Origin: Druceiella hillmani
Taxonomy: Eukaryota > Arthropoda > Insecta > Lepidoptera > Hepialidae
Reading direction: 5' to 3'
DNA length: 64,000 bases
Assembly (NCBI GenBank): GCA_039881145.1
Contig: JAYKKI010000032.1
Location: 15,069,501 to 15,133,500 of the forward strand
Shown: piece after piece, positions 24,127-33,238 of the stretch
How the letters are laid out: every line of letters begins with the position of its first letter
Numbering within the stretch: the stretch's first letter is position 1
Made by a program: the position numbers and the translations under genes
Notes under the pieces: generated by a model
Seen by the model: the letters and a program-made list of their open reading frames with translations, nothing else
Database searches by the model: none
Told to the model about the DNA's origin: nothing

Positions 24127-24188
<62 letters not shown>
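24111..24188. repeat. 20-bp perfect palindrome fused to a (TA)n tract
   Basis: ATACGATCTTAAGATCGTAT (24111-24130) is perfectly self-complementary and its last bases start the TA run, which continues to 24188. Confidence 0.9.
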
Positions 24189-24189
<1 letters not shown>

Positions 24190-24192
<3 letters not shown>

Positions 24193-24640
24193 AGTTATAA
24201 TAGTAGTATAAAAACAGAAGCAGATGACATTCCAATGGCACTTCCCTTCGTACACCAACTCCAGGCATCGGTAGAGAAAGAGATTCCTTCATACTCCCAG
24301 TCCACTTACTGTCTCTCCTGAGATGCAGCGACTCAACTATGATAACATTTAGTGCCACAATCTTCGATGGAGTTTTGGAGAGAGACGTCTGCTGGCTGCA
24401 GTCTGCTCTATATAACTTGAATAACGTTTAACAAGTTAAGAATATATGTCCCCAGGTACAAGGTCGACCTCGTCATTTGAGGCTGTAATGGAAAAGCCGA
24501 TTAAACATATGTACAGATCTAGAACACCGAGCACCTCCTGGTCCACCCTAACCTCGCAACCACTTGCAACTTGCAAGACCTGAAGGAAATCAACGTGAAA
24601 GCCATCGCCGTGTCTCAACACTGGAAGTTATCAATTTGTC
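24190..24640 (-). pseudogene. Unidentified minus-strand coding-like remnant, probably of a transposable element
   Basis: The patch is GC-richer than its flanks and carries two minus-strand frames. One (24436-24621) reads VASGCEVRVDQEVLGVLDLY then ICLIGFSITASNDEVDLVPG. The other (24119-24358) reads SLHLRRDSKWTGSMKESLSL then PMPGVGVRREVPLECHL before running into TA-repeat Tyr/Ile. A frameshift or stop separates them. The DSKWTGSMKESLSLPM phrase looks like a repetitive-element phrase, but I cannot assign it to a named family. It ends at the TA tract. Confidence 0.4.
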
Positions 24641-26385
24641 TGGGTCCCTGACGTGGAAAGTAGTGAACGAATCAATCACTTAATTTATGTATCTGAACAG
24701 TATTTTAAAGGATATAGCAGAGGACAAGTTAAAACGGTAAAATAAATGCGGACTCCAACAGATGTGGTCAATTTAAAAACATGACGGTGATGTAGCGCAA
24801 ATTCTGACACTTTTGCTTTGGATCTATACAAGTCATTGATAAATTTCTCCTTGGATAGAGTCATAGATAAACTTCATTCAATAAGATAAAAATAAAATGA
24901 ATATAGAAAAAGGCATATAGAAAAGGGAATATGGAAAAGGCAATATAGAAAGAGGCATATGTGTTAAAATAACCTAAACAATTGGGATTGTTAAAATAAC
25001 CTAAAAAAATGTAGGAGATAAAAACGTGGATTGTTCCGATTTTGGCGATTTTTCTGTTATTGTTTGAATAATAAACGTACAGATTACTACAAAATTCTAC
25101 ATTTTTAATTTTTTTAATACATATATTACGAGTACAACCCTTCATTCGTTACTTCATTAGGAGTATTACACGCTGTCAATTGTTCTTTAATTTTACTTCC
25201 GGTTAACACACTGCCGAATTAAATTTTCCTAGATAGTACATTCTATTACTGTGGATGAATTTCATTACAGATTGTGTTTTACGTTAATCAGATTTCATCA
25301 GAAGCTGGATAAGTTAATTATAAGCAACAAGAACCAACCAATACTGTTAAGTGTGGTAAAGATGAAAGGTAAAAACTTAAATATGATGTGTTGGGATTTA
25401 CAAATCTAATGTGTCGTCTAAACATTTGGTATGAAAAGTTGGAGAATGAAACTCGAGTTTACCTTAGGAGTAAGTACACTAATTGTCCATTACACAATGC
25501 TATTTACTATCAAAAACAACTACTAAGTTATAATTTAATTAATACAATAAAATAAAATTTTGAAATTTTTGTAATTTTTTATAACAATGATTTTAGCAAC
25601 AATGCCTTTAATGTAGGGAAAATGGATTCTTATACTTTCGTTACTATTTACATATAGCATCGTCCATGTGGGTTTCCAAATAGGCGGCAGGATTTTACCT
25701 TAATTTAAAATAATTATTGGAACTCCTACCACAAATAATTTTGAACATTTTTCTCTTTAGAACTAATGTTAACACGTTTTTCTTATTTAATATACACTTG
25801 CGCCATCTATTAATAAGTTGCGGTAAAACTTTTTTTATTAACTAAAAATACTAAATTCTTTGTTTTAAATTTATTCCCTGGGATGAAATGAAGCATATAT
25901 ATTAAATCGTATTATAAACCTTGGTTAAACTAAATTTAATGAACATTAGTAAAACAGTTCAGACATGACTAAGTAACAAGTCGAAACGAGAAGCCCAAAC
26001 ATATTAGTGTTTTTTTCTGCCAGACCAGTTGTATGAATGTAAATGCAGGTCCAGTATCTTTACGTAAAACAGAAACACATACACTTCCACATTTATAGTA
26101 ATAGAGACCTACGAAACCCTGAATGGAAATAGTAAATTCTAAGTGTGGTATTTAATAGTACGATTGTCACCTAGTACAATTCTATAGTTCATGTGAAGCT
26201 TAGTCTCAACCGTAGCCTGCTTAGCTTAGCACGACTGTTGATACGATAATCCTGCGGATTATTCAGCATAAAAGAAAGCATCCTATGTATTGCTTTAACT
26301 TATGTATGTAGGCCTACAGAGGAAAGATACCATTTTATCATTATAATGCAAAATCCATTTAATGCTTTATGAACACCGATAAAGG

Positions 26386-26388
<3 letters not shown>
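24641..26388. other. AT-rich spacer, nothing recognised
   Basis: At 24900-25010 there are short internal repeats (AAAGGCATATAGAAAAGGGAA-like, and AAAATAACCTAAA twice). No coding is supported; the 24861-25145 minus frame follows these repeats. Confidence 0.45.
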
Positions 26389-26439
<51 letters not shown>

Positions 26440-26446
26440 TATATAA
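26389..26446. repeat. (TA)n microsatellite
   Basis: Almost pure AT dinucleotide, with ATTATATATAA at the right end. Confidence 0.95.
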
Positions 26447-26869
26447 TGAAATTTCCTAGATAGTATACAATTTTTGTCTTTACTACACATTGAAATGTAG
26501 CTATGCTACCTAAAAATTCTGGTAAAAAATTGGTTTAATCAGCATCTCTGCAATAAACAGTATCTGTTGTCATTATTTAGCGGTTAGTGATTAAAACTAC
26601 TAATCAGGTTTCCGTTTTTCCATAAAATTTGTTTCAGTTTTAGTCGATATTTTTCAGCTTATATTCGATAGTAAGCCAGCAAATAATAATCTAAGTTATT
26701 TTCTACAGGGATATCGATAAAGTTTTACGATGTTGTTATTGTTTATTGGGTACCAAATAATTGTCATTTGTTAAATGACAATAATTGTCATTAGTTAAAT
26801 AACGTTTATTAATGTTTGTAGTTAAATCCAAATATGTTGGCAGATTAATAAACGAGTCGATATTGGAGC
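26447..26869. other. AT-rich spacer with a small palindrome
   Basis: ATTGTCATTTGTTAAATGAC then AAT near 26760-26785 forms a 10-bp-arm hairpin, and ATTGTCAT is repeated just after it. Nothing else was recognised. Confidence 0.45.
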
Positions 26870-27195
26870 ACGTCTACCATAAACGAAACATTACACGGAC
26901 GGCCGCAACGAATTAATATTTTACGAGACATTTTTTGTCACCCGTCACAAGTCGATCAAGTCACACAACCTTCGTGTGCCAACGGGCCACGCCGGCGCAC
27001 GCGTGTGACAGATTTGACAAGAAAAAATCGAGTCGAAATGATTAATGCCGTAGTCAAATGTGGAATATTGAAACGCACGTAATTTCTCGCATGTCAAATA
27101 ATAACAGATTGTGTTCAAAAATGCGTTCCCGCGGCGCCAGGCCGGACGGCGGGGCGCTCTTTGACTCCCGACGGCGGCCTAGTGATGGGACGAAT
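26870..27195. promoter_or_regulatory. GC-rich, CpG-rich island; possible regulatory element or exon
   Basis: CpG-dense blocks (ACGGACGGCCGCAACGAATT; CCACGCCGGCGCACGCGTG; CCCGCGGCGCCAGGCCGGAC; CCCGACGGCGGCC) stand out in a very AT-rich region. The minus frame 27054-27251 across it has no motif. No TATA box or initiator is assignable. It is listed as a candidate regulatory or conserved element on composition alone. Confidence 0.3.
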
Positions 27196-28195
27196 ATAGA
27201 TATCGCCCAAAAATATTGACTAAAACTATAATATTTTCTTTTTGACGTCATTTTTCGAATAAACTTCGATGAACGTTTTTGTTAAGATTTTTTTTATATT
27301 ACTTCTTTCAGTGATACTTAACATATTGTTAAAAATTAATTGTGACAAAATTATCTTAATTATATTATTAATCTCATTTGAAAATAAGTTAACCATTATA
27401 ATTAGAAACATAAAATGTTTAAAATTTTTTTACAATAATATAACATATAATTGGCAATGACAACTTGGTTTCATTTTGATGTTTGGAATTCACTGTACTT
27501 ACAGCGTATATATTACTAAAATATGTTATTTAAAGAAAAAGTTAAGAGTATAGATAATAACATTTTTCTGACCATTTGTAAGAAACATATGAAGAGTTCT
27601 CTAAATTACCAAGAGATTTTACGTCTTTGGTCCAAAATTAGTTCAATATTTTCAAAATAACGTTGGACAAATGTGTAAAAATTTCGCCAAAAATTTGTTT
27701 TACAACGCAAGTACCTACACGAGTGATAAATATTTAAAAATTTACAATATTCCAAAATTTTCTATGAAGAAAATTTATCACTAATTCGAATAAAAGTTTC
27801 CTTTTATAGCCCTAATTCTTCCACATCACACGTGGACATAGGTACGTCATTTAACTGGATAAGAAGATAAGATCGTGAAACGAAATTCACCAATATTAAG
27901 ATGGCGCTGTATTATTTACGTAAAAAAATTTAATTTCATTGATATTAAAGAACTAATAAAGTTTTTATTGAAAACTATATGGCACTATTTTGTCCTGGCT
28001 GTATTTTTCACGTTTTGTTTTATCAAAACAAAGTGTCAATTCAAAAGTGGATTTTTGTATTTTTTAAATGTAAAATATTTGCCCCTACTTCACTGTTTCT
28101 ATGATAATTTTTTCCTTAACAATAGAGTCTCATCTTTGACTTGCACTTGCCACTGGTTTGCCATATATTACCATAATATTTATATCATCTTCTTC
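27196..28195. other. AT-rich spacer, nothing recognised
   Basis: Frames at 27269-27460 (+), 27226-27411 (-) and 27875-28210 (+) are Ile/Phe/Leu/Asn-rich and have no motif. They are treated as chance, the last partly as a shadow of the LINE that follows. Confidence 0.45.
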
Positions 28196-28780
28196 ATCCT
28201 CTTTGAATAAAGCTTATATCGAAGGCTGTGTAACATCACAGTTATCTTAATTTTTGATGAAACTGATCTAACGAGCGAAGCAGTACTACAACCAAACTAC
28301 TTAAGAATGTTCTTTTGGAGAATTATGGTTGTCGATCTATTCGTCATTTCTCTGCAATATTTCCTTGGATAATGAGTTGGAGGACTTTGTGTTTCTCGTT
28401 ATTTATGATGTAACCAAAGTAATTTTCATGGTGTGTCCCAAGTAACTTTCTATGCTTAATAATTTTCATAAGTTACATTTATATCAAACTTTAATAATAT
28501 TCCTTCGTTTGTTAAATGGTTGTGTCGGAAACGGAAAAACGAAAATTTATTCACGTATTTTCAGTTATCACTTTTTTATGGTGTACTATATCAGAGTACA
28601 GCCTCTACGCCGTATACTAGCACCAATAATACGTATCAGAATACTATATGCACTCTTAGGCTCCGATAGAGATTTCAGCAATACAGCATCTTACTCATTT
28701 TGAAGAAAGTTGAACGTGCCATTTCGATTCGAGCTTTAATTTCTTGTGCACGGTCTCCACTTTCATTGATCCAGAGTTTT
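28196..28780 (-). pseudogene. RTE-like LINE, C-terminal part of the polymerase ORF (decayed)
   Basis: On the minus strand from about 28775 the translation reads LWINESGDRAQEIKARIEMA, RSTFFKMSKMLYC, a stop, NLYRSLRVHIVF, then YVLLVLVYGVEAVL. Lower down, near 28400, it reads HKVLQLIIQGNIAEK. These correspond in order to the C-terminal blocks typical of RTE-type LINE proteins ('EIK.RIE.AR..F.KM...L', 'R.YV...LLYGVE.WTL', 'RLLQLI.QGKI'). Stops and frameshifts are frequent. A possible AAGAAGATGAT-like tail is at 28190-28200. The plus frame 28452-28703 is its shadow. Reverse transcriptase active-site blocks are missing, as in 5'-truncated copies. Confidence 0.75.
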
Positions 28781-29574
28781 AGATATTTAAATATGTTGAT
28801 TTTTTGACAGCTTCTATTCCAATGAAATATGTTTTGTCACACTGAGACTTTTTGGAGTTCAACGTGATTTTTTTGTTTTTGTTATATTTATTTTGAGACT
28901 ATTTTTTTTTGCTATATTCATTTACTCGAGTTACTAGACTTTGAAGTATAGTTAGGTTATGAGAGTTTAAGATAACTATGATCAGAAATCAGATATTAAC
29001 GCGAAGTCAGATCATCAGAGATCAAGGCATCAGAATTAAAGTGTCATATATTATAATAACCGTGAAGTTGTTAGATTATATTGTTAATTATTAACAAATT
29101 TTTTACCTGTCCATCAACGGAGTTTTTCTCAGAAACTGTAGAAACTTAAAATTTGGCTTTCCCTCATATCTCAATATTTAATACTCAAAAATATCAATAT
29201 TAAAATATTATAGAGTGTAAAGAAAATGCACCAAAATTGTTTTTTCATTTCTTGTATTGTGGAGGACATCAGTTGAGAAAGCAATTTCTAAGGTTTCCAA
29301 AACTATTTCTTTTAGATTTTTTTTTAAAACAGTTCTAGAGATATTGTTAAAAAAGTAAACACATAGTTTTTTTCAGAAACTGATAAATAAATATCAAATT
29401 TGGCACAATGTTAAAGCATATTAACCTGCATATATTTCAAAAATTGACACTTAAAAATATTGATATGGAAACGTTTAGAGTGCGAACAAATTAATGTTTT
29501 TTTACTTTCTGTATTGTTTTCTGAACTACATTTCATCAGAATATTATGTAAGATAAAGAGTCATTGATAAAAAT
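28781..29574. other. AT-rich spacer with a weak internal duplication
   Basis: Blocks around 29100-29290 and 29340-29530 share phrases (TTTTTCTCAGAAACTG / TTTTTCAGAAACTG; AAATTTGGC; AAAATATTGATA/AAAATATCAATA; TAGAGTG; TTTCTGTATTG/TTCTTGTATTG), so an old duplication of about 235 bases is likely. No gene. Confidence 0.5.
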
Positions 29575-30265
29575 GACCACAAAAAAATCTGCACCCAATC
29601 TTTAAAAAGCTATAACGATGTTTCTAAATGCCTAGAGATATATTAAGCAATATACGTAAAATGAGATTAAAAACTAGTAACTATTGTAAATGGTTTAATA
29701 AAACACCTCTTAAATACGTATACAGTCTTTATTTATTTTTATGATATTTCTTCACACTTCTGATTAGTTCTGGAGCTATTGTTGAAAGTGACCACAAAAA
29801 AATCTGCACCCAATCTTTGAAAAGCTATAACGATGTTTCTAAATGCCTAGAGATATATTAAGCAATATACGTAAAATGACATTAAAAACTAGTAATTATT
29901 GTAAATGGTTTAATAACACACATCTTAAATACGTATACAGTCTCTATTTATTTTTATGATATTTCTTCACACTTCTGATTAGTTCTGGAGCTATTGTTGA
30001 AAGTGACCACAAAAAAATCTGCACCTAATCTTTGAAAAGCTATAACGATGTTTCTAAATGCCTAGAGATATATTAAGCAATATATGTAAAATGATATTAA
30101 AAACTAGTAATTATTGTAAATGGTTTAAAAAACACCTCTTAAATACGTATACAGTCTTTACTTATTTTTTTGATATTTCTTCACACTTCTGATTAGTTCT
30201 GGAGCTATTGTTGAAAGTGACCACAAAAACCCGCACTTAATCTTCGAAAAGCTATAGAGATAAAT
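29575..30265. repeat. 215-bp tandem repeat, 3.2 copies
   Basis: GACCACAAAAA starts at 29575, 29790, 30005 and 30219 (steps 215, 215, 214). Each unit includes AAAGCTATAACGATGTTTCT, GCCTAGAGATATATTAAGC, AAAAACTAGTAA, CTTAAATACGTATACAGTC and CTTCACACTTCTGATTAGTT. The copies are very similar. The last partial copy decays after GAAAAGCTATAGAGAT. Noncoding. Confidence 0.95.
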
Positions 30266-30503
30266 CTGAATTCCACAATTATTCAGATATTAACCAATTT
30301 TTACTCGAAAGAAAAATATATTAAATAAAACTTGTGAAATGGTGTTAACGTTAATAATAATAATAATATTTGTAAATATTTTAATAGAATAAACCTTAAA
30401 AGTTGTAACCGTCTTCAAAATTCGAAACATAAACAAATCCAATTTTAATAATTTAACTCATTTATATTTAAATTCTATTTCTGTCGGAAAAATAATCCTA
30501 CTT

Positions 30504-30544
30504 CTCTCCAGACTACAGTAACTACACTACTGTAGTCTTGAGAG
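30504..30544. repeat. 17-bp-arm hairpin
   Basis: CTCTCCAGACTACAGTA and TACTGTAGTCTTGAGAG pair with one mismatch around a 7-base loop. This is strong for chance in 64 kb. It may be a MITE stub; a short transcribed structure is not excluded. Confidence 0.7.
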
Positions 30545-31224
30545 ATGTGTCATTCTAGGCATTAGTTTATCTCTGATCAATCGTATTCAAAATTCATTCA
30601 AATACAGTAGTAACAAATACACTAGATATAAAGGGCGATTTTTTTAAGCTTTCCCATGCTAAAATCAATCTTACCGAATTTTCTTCATAAAAAATACGAA
30701 GTTATCGAGGTCACCATAAAACATAATGCCATTTCCCGGAAAAATCTTAATCGAGGTAACCTATAGTCTAATTAGGGCCACAATATGTTCGTATGGCAAA
30801 TTTTGTACAGATTCTTTCAGAAATCCTAGAGTAACAAACATCGATTCATCCATTCATCCAAACTTTCTCATTTGTAATATTAATAGAAATTTTTCGTTCC
30901 AGTTTTCCCGAGAAAAAATTAAAATCATATGTGAATATGCTCAGCAAAAATTTTTAGATCACTTTGTAAGGAGCATAGGCGAGTCGCTATGAGATTTTGC
31001 AACAATTACTCTGGAAGTTAAAGAACTTTATGTAACCTATTATTTTACTTAATGATCGATATCTTATGAAAATGAAAGTTATATAAAATAAACATATAAA
31101 AATAATATATAGAGTAGGCTGATAAGTTTTTATCTAGGTCTTCGGACCTTGGACTCTAGAAAGGTGTCAAAAACTTCACAATATTTTATTACAGGTTATA
31201 AAGAGGGCAAAATGCGCTTGCACC

Positions 31225-31490
31225 AACTAGCACTAAGCATTTAAATGTGACCGCTAGCACCAAACATTTAAATGTGACCGCTAGCACCAAACATTTAAAT
31301 GTGACCACTAGCACCAAACATTTAACTGTGATCGCTAGCACCAAGCATTTAACTGTGACCGCTAGCACCAAGCATTTAACTGTGACCGCTAGCACCAAGC
31401 ATTTAACTGTGACCTCTAGCACCAAGCATTTAACTGTGACCGCTAGCACCAATCATTTAACTGTGACTGCTAGCACTAAGCATTTTACTG
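31225..31490. repeat. 27-bp minisatellite, about 10 copies
   Basis: The unit is GCTAGCACCAAGCATTTAAC then TGTGACC. Because 27 is a multiple of three, both strands stay open across it (TASTKHLTV repeats on plus, VLAVTVKCL on minus). The two open frames of 87-89 codons are therefore artefacts of the array. There is a gradient: the first three units have AAATGTG and the later ones AACTGTG, which suggests stepwise expansion. Confidence 0.95.
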
Positions 31491-31661
31491 TATTAAACCT
31501 AGAAAAATGGATTTAATTCATCATCAAGTACCGATTTTCTACTTTATGAGTTAAAATCTGTCAACATTTAGTGATATTAAAAAGTAAATTCAACCAGCTG
31601 ACGTAATTATTAATTAGTAACAAGATTTAGATTATGAAAATGAAGCAACCAAGAAAGTGGG

Positions 31662-31708
31662 CCAAAGCATATGTTCATCGTGCTAAACACAACGAACATA
31701 TGCTTTGG
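31662..31708. repeat. 15-bp perfect inverted repeat
   Basis: CCAAAGCATATGTTC (31662-31676) and GAACATATGCTTTGG (31694-31708) are perfect inverse complements around a 17-base loop, inside the mariner remnant. Confidence 0.85.
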
Positions 31709-32199
31709 TATCCAAATCTGAACTTGAATACCCTAAAAGTGAAGCTGAATTACTAGTAGAATTTCAAGGATGTTAGTGATTCGGAGCTGGTTGTGATAGG
31801 ATTTACAATGAATGTTGTAACCAATTTGATAGCCTAGCAAAGAATCTAAAAATCGATAGGACCGAACATATTTTCTTCACATTAATACCAGACCGCATAC
31901 CACAAAATCCATTCATTAAAAATAATAGGTCTGCTAGTATATTAACCTTATTCACCCAACATTATGCCATCTGATCATTACGTGTTCCGAGCTTTAAGCA
32001 TTGCACCATTTACAGAATAAAACATTGAGAGAATGGGAAACTTTCAAGAAGACGATTTTTACGCTGAAGGTATATCCGATGATGTCGGCAGTTTCATTTT
32101 CTTGTAACATTTAGATTTTAAAATATTTTTTAACATTTTTTGTAGAAAGTAAAAAAATGTTAGTAATTAGTAAAAAATACAACTTATCCATGATCGTCC

Positions 32200-32420
32200 A
32201 TGTATCACAGCGAACGCCAAAATATCGTTACCGTTTCTTACTTTATCGACCCTTTCCTCGTCGACTATCGAGAGCGACAATTGCACGCCGTCACCACGGA
32301 CAGTTGACGGCGGGAACAATGCAGCCGCCCTAATGAAGCCGAGGGGGCCGAGCTCAGCCGAGTCGGCCCGAACGTCCGGTGACAGCCAATCCTTTCAACC
32401 TTAATGATATGGCTAACGCA
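32200..32420. promoter_or_regulatory. GC-rich, CpG-rich island; possible regulatory element
   Basis: Blocks such as GCACGCCGTCACCACGGACA, GACGGCGGGAACAATGCAGC and CCGAGGGGGCCGAGCTCAGC contrast sharply with the AT-rich flanks. The minus frame at 32265-32462 has no recognised motif. The call rests on composition only; it could be a conserved noncoding element or a decayed exon. Confidence 0.3.
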
Positions 32421-32934
32421 ATATACTCTCTTGCGTATTGGTCTTTGGAGTTTACTTGACAATATTTCTTATCGTATTTATAGGGGATATCAGACAAGTC
32501 ACTTTTTAATACACTTTTATTAAATCGACTTGTATGTAACTATGTAATGGAATCTGTGAAACTAAATTCCATGCACTTCTGATTGTTGTAAAACATTTAA
32601 TTAAAACAAAAAAGACTAAAAAAACAACGGAAATTTTAAATTAAATTTTCACCCACTTCCAGATACGCGAATTATTCAAAATTTCATATTCGTTTTCAAA
32701 ATCAAACGTATCAAGAACCGATGGCAATGAAATAATTTCTTCAAATAAAAATAAAATTGAAGTTTAAAATGAAAACATTTTCATCCACTTCCGAATTACA
32801 TAAAATTTATACAAATATCTACTAATAAAAAAACGATAATTTCACGAAATTAAAAACAAAAAATTTTACAGTTTGCAAACGAAAACAAAAGATTGAAAAA
32901 CGTAAAAATAAATTGATAATTAAAAAAATAAAAA
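32421..32934. other. AT-rich spacer with local similarity phrases
   Basis: TTTTCACCCACTTCCAGATA (32646) and TTTTCATCCACTTCCGAATT (32780) mark an old duplication of about 133 bases. No gene. Confidence 0.45.
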
Positions 32935-33238
32935 AAGAACACGCTTCTACAAAATACTGCACTAAAAACCAAAAAATAATTATCAAACCTGTTTTTTCCT
33001 TCTACTCAGTAAGGACTTTAGTTCAATCTATGTTTGATATCGAGTATATAATATACGCTTCTTCTCAAAAATAAATTATTTTGCTTCTCAAACTAACACG
33101 GAATTAACGAAAATGCTTAACATTTTAGTTGCACTATCTTACGCTAAAGTCCTTGCTGAGAAGACAGAGAAAACGGGTTAAATAACTATTTTCAGCTTTT
33201 TAGTGCAGTATTTTGTAGAAGCGTGTTTTTTAGTTTTT
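32935..33238. mobile_element. Hairpin MITE with arms of about 95 bp
   Basis: The left arm AACACGCTTCTACAAAATAC then TGCACTAAAAA and, further in, CTCAGTAAGGACTTTAG (about 32938-33018) is inverted at the right as CTAAAGTCCTTGCTGAGAAG, TTTTTAGTGCAGTATTTTGT and AGAAGCGTGTT (about 33140-33230). The arms diverge in the middle. No coding content, so this is a typical non-autonomous foldback or MITE. Confidence 0.85.

Larger units (their letters stand above)
31112..32105 (+). pseudogene. Decayed mariner (irritans/Himar-like) transposon
   Basis: The left end at about 31114-31140 (GTAGGCTGATAAGTTTTTAT then CTAGGTCT) resembles the irritans-type mariner terminus (family form: GGTTGGCTGATAAGTCCCCGGTCT). 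Near 31950 the plus strand reads YSPNIMPSDHYVFRALS. This is the hallmark mariner block 'YSPDLAPSDYHLFR.L', with Asn in place of the Asp of SPD. NFQEDDFYAEGISD follows, comparable to the '..DFY..GI..L' end of the transposase. The D1 and D2 regions are not readable and no right terminal repeat was identified. A 27-bp minisatellite lies between the left end and the transposase remnant. Confidence 0.6.

Noticed and set aside
27875..28210. 111-codon plus frame, Phe/Ile/Leu-rich
   Set aside because: Hydrophobicity follows from T-rich DNA, and the right end overlaps the tail of the minus-strand LINE. No signal or membrane-protein family is recognised.
28452..28703. 83-codon plus-strand frame
   Set aside because: It is the antisense shadow of the minus-strand RTE-like LINE.
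31189..31516. Open frames on both strands coding for TASTKHLTV or VLAVTVKCL repeats
   Set aside because: Product of the 27-bp minisatellite. Simultaneous openness on both strands and absence of flanking coding sequence argue against a protein.
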